Assembly (NCBI RefSeq): GCF_001698125.1
Contig: NZ_CP013854.1
Location: 1,984,001-2,048,000 of the forward strand
Direction of reading: 5' to 3'
DNA length: 64,000 bases
From: Pseudonocardia sp. HH130630-07
Lineage (GTDB): Bacteria > Actinomycetota > Actinomycetes > Mycobacteriales > Pseudonocardiaceae
Position 1 is the first letter of the stretch; each line of letters starts with the position of its first letter. The notes under the pieces are model-generated. The model searched no databases and had not been told where the DNA came from. It saw only the letters and a program-made list of their open reading frames with translations. The position numbers and the translations under genes are program-made. Positions 16,239-25,849 of this stretch are shown here, in pieces.

Positions 16239-17180
16239 ATGCGAGCGGTGTGCGTGCTGGGAACCGGACTGATCGGTGGGTCGCTGCTGCGGGCCGCGGC
16301 CCGGGCCGGACGGGAGGTCTGGGGCACCGCCTCGTCCGGGGCCACCGCGGCGGCCGCCGTCGCGGACGGGTTCGACGTCACGACCGACACCGACGCCGCG
16401 CTGACCCGGGCCAGGGACGCGGACGCGCTGGTGGTCGTCGCCGTCCCGCTGCCGGCCCTGGAGCAGGTGCTGCGGCGGATCGACGCCGTCGCCCCGGCCT
16501 GCCGGCTCACCGACGCCGTGAGCGTGAAGGTCGCGGTCGCCGACGCGGTCGCCGAGTTCGCGCCGCGCGCCCGCTACGTCGGGGGACATCCGATGGCCGG
16601 GACCGCCGAGTCGGGCTGGGCGGCCGGGGACCCGGACCTGTTCACCGGTGCCGCCTGGGTCGTCGCGGCCGACGACGGCCTCGATCTCGACGTCTGGCGG
16701 GACGTCGCCGAGCTCGCCTGGGCCTGCGGTTCCCGGGTGGTCCCGGCCGCGATCGACGAGCACGACCGGGCCGTCGCCCGGATCTCGCACCTCCCGCACC
16801 TGCTCGCCGCCGTGCTCGCCTCGGTCGGCGCCGGGGAGCAGGGCGACGACCTCGCGCTGGCGCTGTCCGCGGGGTCGTTCGCCGACGGCACCCGGGTCGC
16901 CGGGACCCGGCCGGAGCTGGTGCTCGCGATGTGCGAGGGGAACCGGCACGCGCTGCTCGCCGCCGTCGACGACGCGCTGGGCCGGCTCGGCGCGATGCGC
17001 GGGGCGCTGGCGTCGACCGGCGGACTGGCCGCGACCGTCCACAGCGGGTACGACGCCCGGATGCGCTGGTCCGCGACCCGGGACCCGCTGGCGCTGCCGG
17101 TGTCACCCAAGGGGGACGACGTGCTCGCCGAGCTGCGCGAGCTGGGCCGGCGCGGCGACGTCGTCGAGCCCTGGGCCTGA
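16239..17180 (+). CDS. tyrA: Prephenate dehydrogenase
   Basis: 313 residues from ATG; the frame is open upstream across the amidase but that is antisense-free shadow. The N-terminal Rossmann fold starts VLGTGLIGGSLLRAA; substrate-binding residues are in GGHPMAGTAESGW and the C-terminal helical domain carries DEHDRAVARISHLPHLLA, both diagnostic of TyrA. It oxidatively decarboxylates prephenate to 4-hydroxyphenylpyruvate (or arogenate to tyrosine) with NAD(P)+. No ACT regulatory domain is attached. No other aromatic gene is adjacent; trpBA lie 24 kb away. Confidence 0.93.
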   Translation: MRAVCVLGTGLIGGSLLRAAARAGREVWGTASSGATAAAAVADGFDVTTDTDAALTRARDADALVVVAVPLPALEQVLRRIDAVAPACRLTDAVSVKVAVADAVAEFAPRARYVGGHPMAGTAESGWAAGDPDLFTGAAWVVAADDGLDLDVWRDVAELAWACGSRVVPAAIDEHDRAVARISHLPHLLAAVLASVGAGEQGDDLALALSAGSFADGTRVAGTRPELVLAMCEGNRHALLAAVDDALGRLGAMRGALASTGGLAATVHSGYDARMRWSATRDPLALPVSPKGDDVLAELRELGRRGDVVEPWA

Positions 17181-17193
17181 GCCGCGGCCGGGG

Positions 17194-17793
17194 TCAGGGA
17201 GCCGACAGCGCGGCCCGGGACGCGACGCCCGGGCGGTCCAGCACGAAACCGTCGGCGTCGACGGTCAGCTCGCCGGTGACGTCGCCGGTCGCGAAGCCGA
17301 CGACCGCGGGCTCGCCGCCGGTCCCGGCGCTCAGCGTGCGGTAGGTCTGCTCGGTCGCCTCGACCGTCAGCGTCGGGAGGTCCACCGAGACCACCGGCAG
17401 CACGTGCTCGGCGGGGTCGCGGTGCAGGCCGAGCCGCCGGATCGGCAGTGCGTGGAACACCGGGCTGAAGGCCAGGTCCACGTCGCGGGCGCCGGAGAAG
17501 CCACCCCGGGTGCCGCCGGAGCCGTCGTCGACCAGCCAGACGCCGTCGGTGCTGCGGGACAGCGTCAGCTGCTGCTCGCCGTCGGCGGCCGCGACGTCCA
17601 CCGACAGCCGGGACACGGTGCCGTCACCGGCCACGACCAGCCGGTAGGACGCCGTCAGCAGCTGACCGGGGCCGCCCCGGATCATCCGGCCGACCGCGCG
17701 GAACCCACGGCCGGAGACGGTGATCCGGACGGCCTCCAGCCCGGAACCGCCGTCGGTCTCCGGATCGGACCGCCAGCTCAGCATGACCGCCAT
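17194..17793 (-). CDS. Putative glycolipid-binding domain protein
   Basis: 199 residues from ATG preceded by GGTGGTG. Matches the putative glycolipid-binding family by its pattern of beta strands and the characteristic block DLAFSPVFHALPIRRLGLHRD in the middle, followed by VVSVDLPTLTVEATEQTY. No signal peptide, so presumably cytoplasmic. Biochemical role is not established. It converges on tyrA with a 13-base gap. Confidence 0.75.
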   Translation of the reverse strand: MAVMLSWRSDPETDGGSGLEAVRITVSGRGFRAVGRMIRGGPGQLLTASYRLVVAGDGTVSRLSVDVAAADGEQQLTLSRSTDGVWLVDDGSGGTRGGFSGARDVDLAFSPVFHALPIRRLGLHRDPAEHVLPVVSVDLPTLTVEATEQTYRTLSAGTGGEPAVVGFATGDVTGELTVDADGFVLDRPGVASRAALSAP

Positions 17794-17877
17794 GCACACC
17801 ACCGTTCGAGTCGCCGCGACCAGGGATCGGTGTTCCACACGCTGCAGCGCGTGCACCCACGGGCCACGATCGTGTCA

Positions 17878-18819
17878 TCACCCCGGTTCGCGCCGCACGT
17901 CACCCGGGTCGACGTCGTCGCGCACCCCGCGGAAGACCGGCTGGCGCAGCCGCCCGGCCGTCGTCCAGCCGAGGTGCGCGACCTCCACCACGACGCCCGG
18001 GCCGCACCAGGTGGCCCCGGCCGCGTCCACCCGCGGGACGGCGGCGGAGAACGGCGGGTCCCCGGTCGTCAGCGGCGTGAGCCGGTCGGTGAGCAGCTCC
18101 TGCACCGCCGCGCCGGCGAGACCGGACCCGACCCGGCCGGCGAACTCCAGCCCGTCCGGGCCTCCGACGCCGAGCAGCAGCGCACCGATCCGGGTCCGCG
18201 ATCCCTTCTCCGGCCGCCAGCCGCCCACCACGCAGCTCTGCGAGTGCCGGTGCGCCACCTTCACCCAGTCCGGGCTGCGCCGTCCCGGCCGGTAGACCGA
18301 CGACGCGCGCTTCGCGACGACCCCCTCCAGCCCGCGCTGCGCGGTCACGGCGAGCAACGCCGCACCGTCCGGATACAGCGGGGACGCCTCCACGTGGGCC
18401 CGCCCGGCCAGGTCGAGCCGCTCCAGCGTGGCCCGGCGCTCGGACAGCGGCCGGTCCAGCAGGGACACCCCGTAGAGCCGCAGCACGTCGAACGCCATGA
18501 ACGTCACCGGGCGTCGCTGCGCCGCCGCCGCACCCACCACGGCCTGCATCCGGTGGGCCAGCGCCGCGAAGCTGGGCACCCCGGAGTCGAGCAGCACGAC
18601 CTCGCCGTCGAGGACGACGTCGGGCGCCAGGCCGGTCAGCTCGGCCAGCTCGGGGAAGTGGGAGGTGATGTCCCGGCCGGAGCGGGTATGCAGTGTCAGC
18701 ATCCGGCCGCCGTCACTCTCGGTGACCGATGCGAGCACGCGCATGCCGTCCCATTTGACCTCGTAGGACCAGCCGGGGCCGGTCGGGAGGGCGCCGGGGG
18801 TGGCGAGCATGGGCAACAC
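17878..18819 (-). CDS. ATP-dependent DNA ligase (stand-alone LigD/LigC-type ligase domain)
   Basis: 313 residues from GTG (the family N-terminus LPMLATPG fits this start). The adenylated lysine is Lys-22 in YEVKWDGMR, followed by motif III-like DGEVVLLD, motif IV EGVVAKR, and motif V PDWVKVAHR; the OB-fold follows (VGGWRPEKGSRTRIGALLLG). The polymerase and nuclease domains of full LigD are absent. It faces the Ku gene across 74 bases, so the pair is taken as a non-homologous end-joining module. Whether it seals breaks with Ku or works alone as a LigC-type backup enzyme cannot be decided. Confidence 0.9.
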   Translation of the reverse strand: MLPMLATPGALPTGPGWSYEVKWDGMRVLASVTESDGGRMLTLHTRSGRDITSHFPELAELTGLAPDVVLDGEVVLLDSGVPSFAALAHRMQAVVGAAAAQRRPVTFMAFDVLRLYGVSLLDRPLSERRATLERLDLAGRAHVEASPLYPDGAALLAVTAQRGLEGVVAKRASSVYRPGRRSPDWVKVAHRHSQSCVVGGWRPEKGSRTRIGALLLGVGGPDGLEFAGRVGSGLAGAAVQELLTDRLTPLTTGDPPFSAAVPRVDAAGATWCGPGVVVEVAHLGWTTAGRLRQPVFRGVRDDVDPGDVRREPG

Positions 18820-18893
18820 ACCGTCATGCTGTCACCGAACGGCCGGCGCGCCAGGTCCGGCGTGTCGCCCGATGACGATCAGGGGGAACGGGC

Positions 18894-19952
<1,059 letters not shown>

Positions 19953-19984
19953 CCCACCCGGGGGGCACGGGCACGCCCGCCCGA

Positions 19985-20063
19985 CGGCACCCGGTCCGGC
20001 GGCACCCGGTCCCCCGGCACCCGATCCCGGCGGCACCGGTTCCTGCGGTACCTCGTGTCCTGG
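19985..20063. repeat. Degenerate 15-bp repeats downstream of ku
   Basis: Five units, spaced 15, 15, 16 and 15 bases (starting 19985, 20000, 20015, 20031, 20046), share CGGCACCCGGTCC with changes accumulating to the right. They lie in the 178-base convergent gap between ku and the LCP gene. No hairpin is evident. Confidence 0.55.
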
Positions 20064-20130
20064 CGGCGTCCGGCCCCGGCGTCGCCTCGCCCTGAGCCGG
20101 CCCCCGGCCCGGCAGCGGATCGCACCCGGC

Positions 20131-21441
20131 TCAGGGCCCGAAGCTCTCCTCCGGCGGCGCCTGGTCCTGCTGCAGCGCGCCGAACAGCTGCTGGGCACGG
20201 TCCTTGTCCCACCGCAGGTTCGATCCGGAGCTGCCGCCGATCGGCACCGTGGTCTGCACGCCGTCGCCACCGGAGACCCCGCGCATCCCCCAGGCCAGGC
20301 CGGCGAGGTGCCAGATGTGGTCGGAGTCGTCGACGGTGATCGTGTCGGTGACCGCCGAGGCGAGCGGCACCATCCGGAACGGGTTGATCAGCGTGAGCGG
20401 GCTGGTGGCCTTGCCCAGCAGCGCGGACAGGAACTCCCGCTGGCGCTGCACCCGGTCGAAGTCCGATCCCGCCGTGGCCCGGGTGCGTACGTAGCCGAGC
20501 GCGGTGCCACCGTCGAGCTCCTGGCAGCCCTCCGAGATGTTCAGCCCGGCCTTCGGGTCCTCGATGGCCTGCGGGATGCACATGTCCACCCCGCCGACCG
20601 CGTCGACCGCGCCGACGAAACCGCCGAAGCCGACCTCGACGTAGTGGTCGATGCGCAGGCCGGTCGCGCCCTCGACGGTCTCGACGAGCAGCTGCGGGCC
20701 ACCGAACGCGAACGCGGCGTTGATCTTGTTGCTGCCCTTGCCGGGGATCGGCACGTAGGAGTCGCGCGGGATCGAGACGAGCACGCTGCCGGAGCTGCCG
20801 GTGTGCAGCAGCATCATCGTGTCCGTGCGCTGGCCCGCGGCGTCACCGGTGGCGAGGCGCTCCTCGTCCTCCGCGGTCAGCCCGTCCCGGGAGTCCGAGC
20901 CCACGATCAGGTAGTTCGTGCCGTCGGAGGTGGCCTCGGAACTGGCGGGCAGCGCCTCGACCCGGCTCATGTTCTGGTCGAGGTACACGCCGAACCCGAC
21001 CAGCACGACGAGGAGCAGGACCAGCACGACCTGCCACCGGCCGCGCAACGCCCGCCCCACCCGTCGCAGGCTCGGCGGGCCCGAGGTGACCCGGCCGTCG
21101 CGCGGCGCCCGGGACGCCGGGTGTACCGGCGGCCCGGCCCCCGCCGCACCGGCCGGACGCGGCATCGCGCCACCACCCGGCGGCACCGCACGGGGCGGCG
21201 GCCCGGCACCGCGGCCGGGCGGCGGCTTGCGCAGCGGGCCCCGGCCACGCGCGGGCTGCTGCGGCGGCGACGGCGGGGGCAGCGGCCGCCCACCGTGCCC
21301 GGGAAGCGGGCCGGGCCCGGGCTGCCGGGACCAGCCCGGGCTCCCCGGACGCCCACGCCCGGGCGGGCCACCACCCGGCGATCCGCCACCCGGTACGGGG
21401 CCACCACCGCGCGGGGGCCGGCCGCGGAATCCTCCGCCCAT
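20131..21441 (-). CDS. LytR-CpsA-Psr (LCP) family cell-wall glycopolymer ligase
   Basis: 436 residues, ATG after GGGGGAG. LCP enzymes transfer undecaprenyl-linked polymers (arabinogalactan or teichoic-acid type) to peptidoglycan on the outer membrane face. The first 125 residues are low-complexity Gly/Pro/Arg, presumably cytoplasmic, followed by one membrane helix (WQVVLVLLLVVLVGFGVYL) and the LCP domain with NYLIVGSDSRDGL, RTDTMMLLH, VSIPRDSYVPIPG and TRATAGSDFDRVQRQREFL; the Asp and Arg residues in these blocks bind the pyrophosphate and Mg. The long N-terminal extension is typical of actinobacterial members and a candidate for Ser/Thr phosphorylation. Confidence 0.92.
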   Translation of the reverse strand: MGGGFRGRPPRGGGPVPGGGSPGGGPPGRGRPGSPGWSRQPGPGPLPGHGGRPLPPPSPPQQPARGRGPLRKPPPGRGAGPPPRAVPPGGGAMPRPAGAAGAGPPVHPASRAPRDGRVTSGPPSLRRVGRALRGRWQVVLVLLLVVLVGFGVYLDQNMSRVEALPASSEATSDGTNYLIVGSDSRDGLTAEDEERLATGDAAGQRTDTMMLLHTGSSGSVLVSIPRDSYVPIPGKGSNKINAAFAFGGPQLLVETVEGATGLRIDHYVEVGFGGFVGAVDAVGGVDMCIPQAIEDPKAGLNISEGCQELDGGTALGYVRTRATAGSDFDRVQRQREFLSALLGKATSPLTLINPFRMVPLASAVTDTITVDDSDHIWHLAGLAWGMRGVSGGDGVQTTVPIGGSSGSNLRWDKDRAQQLFGALQQDQAPPEESFGP

Positions 21442-21582
21442 GCCTGTCTCCCCCGTCCCCGAACGGCCCCGCCCGCTACGGGTGCCACTGCGGCCGACCC
21501 TACTGCCGCGTCACCCGTCCGCGCCGGACCCCGCACGATCGGGCACCGCCGGCCGCCCTCGCCTCCGCCCCTCCCCCTCGTC

Positions 21583-21633
21583 GCACTCATGGAGCTTCAG
21601 CCTCGTCTCCCCGTGCTCGTGCTCCATGAGTGC
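21583..21633. repeat. Dispersed palindromic repeat, copy A
   Basis: Outer arms GCACTCATGGAGC and GCTCCATGAGTGC are perfect; the inner part of the right arm has diverged (CGTGCTCGT in place of CGAGGCTGAA). Same family as the copies at 21659, 46271 and 50115. Confidence 0.85.
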
Positions 21634-21658
21634 GGCGTGGGCGGGGCTCCCCGACCTG

Positions 21659-21707
21659 CACTCATGGAGCTTCGGCCTCGTGACACGAGGCTGAAGCTCC
21701 ATGAGTG
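21659..21707. repeat. Dispersed palindromic repeat, copy B
   Basis: The best-preserved copy: two 24-base arms (21659-21682 and 21684-21707) beginning CACTCATGGAGCTTC and ending GAAGCTCCATGAGTG, with one G-T pair and a single central base. It lies 25 bases from copy A. Confidence 0.9.
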
Positions 21708-21797
21708 GAACCGGGGGGCGGGGTCGGGAAGGGGCGGAGGCGTGACCGGGGACACGCTCGGCGGCGGGGGGTGGGGGGCGGTTGCGACACTGGGGGT

Positions 21798-23090
21798 ATG
21801 AGCAGCCCCGACTCGACGTCGCGTCCGTCCGAGCCCGCGGTGGACCGGACGGACGTCCTCGTCGTCGGGGCCGGTCCGGCGGGATCGGCCGCCGCCGCGT
21901 GGGCCGCCCGGCACGGGCTCGACGTGGTGCTCGCCGACGCCGCCACGTTCCCGCGGGACAAGGCGTGCGGGGACGGGCTGACCCCGCGGGCGATCGCCGA
22001 GCTCGACCGGCTGGGCCTCGGTGACTGGGTGGACGGCCACGGCACCAACCGCGGGCTGCGCGCGCACGGCTTCGGGCAGGTGCTGGAGCTGCCGTGGCCC
22101 GGTGGTTCGCTCCCGGCGCACGGGTCGGCGATCCCGCGCACCGAGCTGGACGCCGGGATCCGGCAGGCGGCGCTCGACGCCGGCGCGACACCGGTGGAGG
22201 GAGCGAAGGCCGTCGACGTCGTCCGGGACGGCGACCGGGTCACCGCCGTCGAGTTCGCCGACGGCCGCAGCATCCGCTGCCGGCGGCTCGTCGTCGCCGA
22301 CGGCGCGCGGTCCACCCTCGGCCGGGTGCTGGGCCGGGAGTGGCACCAGGACACCGCCTACGGCGTCGCCGCCCGCGGCTACATCACCTCCGACCGGCAC
22401 GACGACCCGTGGATCAGCTCGCACCTGGAGCTGCGCGGCGAGGCCGACGAGGTCCTGGCCGGCTACGGCTGGCTGTTCCCGCTGAACGACGGCCGGGTCA
22501 ACATCGGCGTCGGGACGCTCGCCACCGACCGGCGCCCGGCGAACATCCGGCTGCGCGGGCTCATCGAGCACTACGCGAACGCCCGCCGCGCCGAGTGGGG
22601 GCTCGGGGACGAGGTGGAGCTCGTGCGCTCGGCGCTGCTCCCGATGGGCGGTGCGGTGTCCGGTGTCGCCGGCCCCAACTGGGCGCTGATCGGCGACGCC
22701 GCGGGCTGCGTGAACCCGCTCAACGGCGAGGGCATCGACTACGGCCTGGAGACCGGCCGGCTCGTCACCGAGCTGCTGGTCGACGGGACCGATCTCGACC
22801 GCGCCTGGCCCGCCACCCTGCGGGCGCACTACGGCCTCGCGTTCTCCATCGCCCGGCGGCTGGCCGGCCTGATCACGATCCCGCGGCTGCTGCCGCTGGC
22901 GGGCCCGGTCGGGATGCGCTCGCGCGCGCTCATGACCGTGGCGCTGCGGGTGATGGGCAACCTGGTGACCGACGACGACCGCGATCTCACCGCCCGCGCC
23001 TGGCGGGCCGCCGGGAAGCTGTCGGTCCGGCTCGACGAGCGCCCGCCGTTCCCCGCCGCCGATCTGCGCACCCCCGCACCGGCGCACTGA
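21798..23090 (+). CDS. Geranylgeranyl reductase-family FAD oxidoreductase
   Basis: 430 residues from ATG (GGGGGT just upstream). N-terminal FAD dinucleotide motif VVGAGPAGSAAAAWAARHG, the family's substrate-region FPRDKACGDGLTPRA, and the second FAD motif GDAAGCVNPLNGEGIDYGLETG. Such enzymes reduce isoprenoid double bonds; in actinobacteria a close relative (MenJ) saturates one unit of the menaquinone side chain. Position and length fit that role, but no menaquinone gene is beside it. It is divergent from the LCP gene. Confidence 0.88.
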   Translation: MSSPDSTSRPSEPAVDRTDVLVVGAGPAGSAAAAWAARHGLDVVLADAATFPRDKACGDGLTPRAIAELDRLGLGDWVDGHGTNRGLRAHGFGQVLELPWPGGSLPAHGSAIPRTELDAGIRQAALDAGATPVEGAKAVDVVRDGDRVTAVEFADGRSIRCRRLVVADGARSTLGRVLGREWHQDTAYGVAARGYITSDRHDDPWISSHLELRGEADEVLAGYGWLFPLNDGRVNIGVGTLATDRRPANIRLRGLIEHYANARRAEWGLGDEVELVRSALLPMGGAVSGVAGPNWALIGDAAGCVNPLNGEGIDYGLETGRLVTELLVDGTDLDRAWPATLRAHYGLAFSIARRLAGLITIPRLLPLAGPVGMRSRALMTVALRVMGNLVTDDDRDLTARAWRAAGKLSVRLDERPPFPAADLRTPAPAH

Positions 23091-23159
23091 CCGGCACCGG
23101 GTCCGTCCCCGGCGGGAAACGGGTTCCGGACGGCCCGGCGAACCGGCAGGATCCGCGGG

Positions 23160-24029
23160 GTGAATCCCGCCTCCCCCACCGTCGTGCTCGTGCACGGGGC
23201 CGCCTGCAACTCGTCGTCCTGGACCTCGGTGCTCCGGGCACTCGCCCTGCGGGGCGTGCGCGCCCTTGCCGTCGACCTGCCGGGGCACGGACCCGGCGCC
23301 CGGATCCCGCGCGGCTATCTCGGCTCCCAGGACGCCGGGCTGCTCGCGAGCGAGCCGAGCGGCATGACCGGCATCGGCACCGCCGACGACGTGCGCTCGG
23401 TCGCCGAGGTCCTGCGCCGGGTCCGCGAGCACGGCCCGGTCGTGCTGGCCGGCGTCAGCCGCGGCGGGATCACCCTCAACGCGGTGGCGGGCGCGCATCC
23501 CGAGCTCGTCGACCGGCTGGTCTACGTCACGGCGCAGTGCCCGGTGACCGCCTCGGTCGCCGAGTACCACGCGAGCGAGGAGAACGCGTCGAGCCTGCTG
23601 CACCGGACGGCGGGGCTGGTCGTCGCCGATCCCGGGGTGGTCGGGGCACTGCGGTTCAACTGGCGCACCGCCGATCCCGAACTGCTCGACACGCTGCAGG
23701 CCGCCCTGCTCGCCGACGGCACCCGCGACGAGCTGCTCACCTTCCTGCACGCCCAGGACCCGGACGAGTCCATCGTCATCGACGACGACCTGGTCCGGGC
23801 GGACGCGGACACCTGGGGCCGGATCCCGCGGCACTACGTACGGCTGCCCGCCGACCGCGCGCTGCCGGTCGCGCTGCAGGACCGCTGGATCGCCGAGGCC
23901 GACGCGCTCACCCCGGACAACCCGTTCGTCGTGCACGACCTGGACACGTCCCACGTCGGCGTCCAGCTGCACCCGGAGCCGCTGGCGGACCTGCTGCACC
24001 GGCTGGCCACCGCCACCGGCGCCCGCTGA
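23160..24029 (+). CDS. Alpha/beta hydrolase
   Basis: 289 residues, GTG start. Oxyanion region VVLVHGAACNSSSW, nucleophile elbow AGVSRGGITL (Ser in G-V-S-R-G) and a late His in LDTSHVGVQLHPEPL. The cap region between strands is helical with DAQDPDESIVIDDDLV. This is the esterase/haloperoxidase-like branch that includes many salicylate esterase-like plant homologues. Substrate unknown. It follows the reductase by 69 bases. Confidence 0.82.
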   Translation: MNPASPTVVLVHGAACNSSSWTSVLRALALRGVRALAVDLPGHGPGARIPRGYLGSQDAGLLASEPSGMTGIGTADDVRSVAEVLRRVREHGPVVLAGVSRGGITLNAVAGAHPELVDRLVYVTAQCPVTASVAEYHASEENASSLLHRTAGLVVADPGVVGALRFNWRTADPELLDTLQAALLADGTRDELLTFLHAQDPDESIVIDDDLVRADADTWGRIPRHYVRLPADRALPVALQDRWIAEADALTPDNPFVVHDLDTSHVGVQLHPEPLADLLHRLATATGAR

Positions 24030-24205
24030 CGACGGGCGGGGGCGGGCCCGCGGAACGGGTGAGCACCCCCTGATCGGGGGCCCGCGGCCAGCGCGCCGGG
24101 GCCGCTCACGGGCCGGTCGTGGCGGTACGGTCGGCCGACCCTTGCCGCCACGAGGCGGGCGGCCGGTGCGTTCACCGGGCGTGACAGCGACCACCGGGAG
24201 GACCC

Positions 24206-25738
24206 GTGCAGCGGGGCGACGATCCGGACCGCACCCGGCGGGCCGAGCCCGGCGCGTGGCAGACCGGGAACCAGCGCCGGGGCGGCGGCCCGGGACCCGA
24301 CGCGACCCGCAGGGCAGGCCCCGGTGACGACGCCACCCGCCGGGTCGGCCCGCCCGGTAGCGCACCGCGCGGAGCCCGCCACGGTGGTGGCCCCACCAGC
24401 TCGCGACGGTCCGGCGTGCCCGGCGGCACGACCCGCAACATCGGCCCGGCGCCCACGGCCGCGTACGGCGTGCCGCGCCGGCCCCGCCCGGACGCGACGC
24501 GGATGATCCCGGCCCCGGTCACCCAGCCGGAGCTGCTCGGCGGCCGCTACCGGCTGGAGGGACTGATCGGCCAGGGCGGCATGGCGGACGTCCACCGGGC
24601 CACCGACACCCGGCTCAACCGGCCGGTCGCGGTGAAGATCTTCGGCGCGGCCGACGACCCGACGGCCGACCAGCGCTTCGAGCAGGAGGCGCAGGTCATG
24701 GCGAACCTGCGCCATCCCGGCCTGGTCGCGGTGCACGACTTCGCGGTCGAGTCCGACCGGGCGTACCTGGTGATGGAGCTGGTCGACGGGCCGTCGCTGC
24801 GGGACGTCATCGCGCGTGAGGACCTGCCGCCCGACGACATCCGCCGGATCGGGACCGAGGTCGCGCAGACCCTGGCCTACGTGCACGGCCAGGGTGTCAC
24901 GCACCGCGACGTCAAGCCGTCGAACGTGCTCGTCGACTCCGACGGCCGCGCCCGGCTGGCCGACTTCGGGATCGCCGCGGTGCTCGGGGCCGACGGTCAC
25001 ACCGCGGCCGGGGAGATCCTCGGGACGCCCGCCTACCTGTCCCCCGAGCAGGTGCAGGGCCGCGAGGTCGGACCGCCGACCGACGTCTACGCGCTGGGGC
25101 TCGTCCTGCTGGAGGCCTGGACCGGGCGCCAGGAGTACCAGGGCGAGGGGCTGGCGGGGGCCGCGGAACGGGTCCGCCGCCCCGCGGTCGTCCCGTCGGA
25201 CGTGCCGGAACCGCTGCGGACGGCGATCGCCCAGGCGACCGCGATCGACCCGCAGCGCCGCCCCCCGGCGCACGTCGTCTCCGAGATGCTGGCCGAACCG
25301 GCCCCGGCCGCGGTCGCCCCGGGCCCCGAGCCGGAGCCCCGCCAGGGCGAGCTGGGGTCCTCCGGCGCCGGGAAGTGGATCGCGATCGGCGCGCTCGTCG
25401 TCGCGCTGCTCGTGCTGCTCATCGGCTACCTGCTGTTCCGCGACGACGGGTCGGACACCGGCGCCCCGCCGCCGACCACCGAGTCGAGCACCTCGGCGGC
25501 ACCGACGACGACCACGACCGAGGAGACCACCGAGGAGACGTCGACGCCGCCGACCTCGGAGAACGGCGGGATCCTGCCCCCGCTGCCCACCGACATCGAG
25601 ATCCCGACGAACATCCCGATCCCGACCGACCTGCCGCTGCCGACCAACCTGCCCGACCCCGACGAGCTCGGCCGCGACGCCCAGGGTTTCTGGGACAGCG
25701 TCCAGCGCTGGTGGTCCCAGCTCGTCGGCAGCGGGTGA
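24206..25738 (+). CDS. Membrane-bound Ser/Thr protein kinase
   Basis: 510 residues, GTG after GGGAGGA. Residues 1-110 are Arg/Gly/Pro-rich and disordered; the Hanks-type kinase domain follows (GQGGMADVHRA glycine loop, VAVKIF lysine, HRDVKPSN catalytic loop near residue 233, DFGIA, GTPAYLSPEQ). One membrane helix lies near residue 390 (WIAIGALVVALLVLLIGYLLF) and the outer part is a Thr/Glu/Pro-rich stalk with repeated IPTNIPIPTDLPLPTN-like units. There is no PASTA or sensor domain. The RIGTEVAQTL and activation loop are complete, so the kinase should be active. The disordered N-terminal extension before the kinase domain is unusual. Confidence 0.9.
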   Translation: MQRGDDPDRTRRAEPGAWQTGNQRRGGGPGPDATRRAGPGDDATRRVGPPGSAPRGARHGGGPTSSRRSGVPGGTTRNIGPAPTAAYGVPRRPRPDATRMIPAPVTQPELLGGRYRLEGLIGQGGMADVHRATDTRLNRPVAVKIFGAADDPTADQRFEQEAQVMANLRHPGLVAVHDFAVESDRAYLVMELVDGPSLRDVIAREDLPPDDIRRIGTEVAQTLAYVHGQGVTHRDVKPSNVLVDSDGRARLADFGIAAVLGADGHTAAGEILGTPAYLSPEQVQGREVGPPTDVYALGLVLLEAWTGRQEYQGEGLAGAAERVRRPAVVPSDVPEPLRTAIAQATAIDPQRRPPAHVVSEMLAEPAPAAVAPGPEPEPRQGELGSSGAGKWIAIGALVVALLVLLIGYLLFRDDGSDTGAPPPTTESSTSAAPTTTTTEETTEETSTPPTSENGGILPPLPTDIEIPTNIPIPTDLPLPTNLPDPDELGRDAQGFWDSVQRWWSQLVGSG

Positions 25739-25849
25739 CGGTGCCGACCCGGGGCGGCGCGCTCCGGGCGGCTCGGGGACCATCGTGGGTGGAGCGCGGG
25801 CCGTAGCGCAGGACGCGGCACGCCGGTGAACACCTGCGGAGGACCCTCG

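Larger units (their letters stand above)
21442..21797. other. Divergent intergenic region with two palindromic repeats and a G-rich tract
   Basis: 356 bases between the LCP and reductase genes. Besides the promoters it holds two copies of the dispersed palindrome (listed separately) and a G-run pattern at 21713-21734 (runs of 6, 4, 3 and 4 G with 1-2 base spacers) that meets the G-quadruplex rule on the plus strand. The short open frames here only translate the repeats. Confidence 0.6.

Noticed and set aside
21583..21707. CRISPR array made of the palindromic repeats
   Set aside because: Only two adjacent copies, spacing 25 bases, and isolated copies elsewhere with no cas genes; copies are palindromic and degenerate in their centres.
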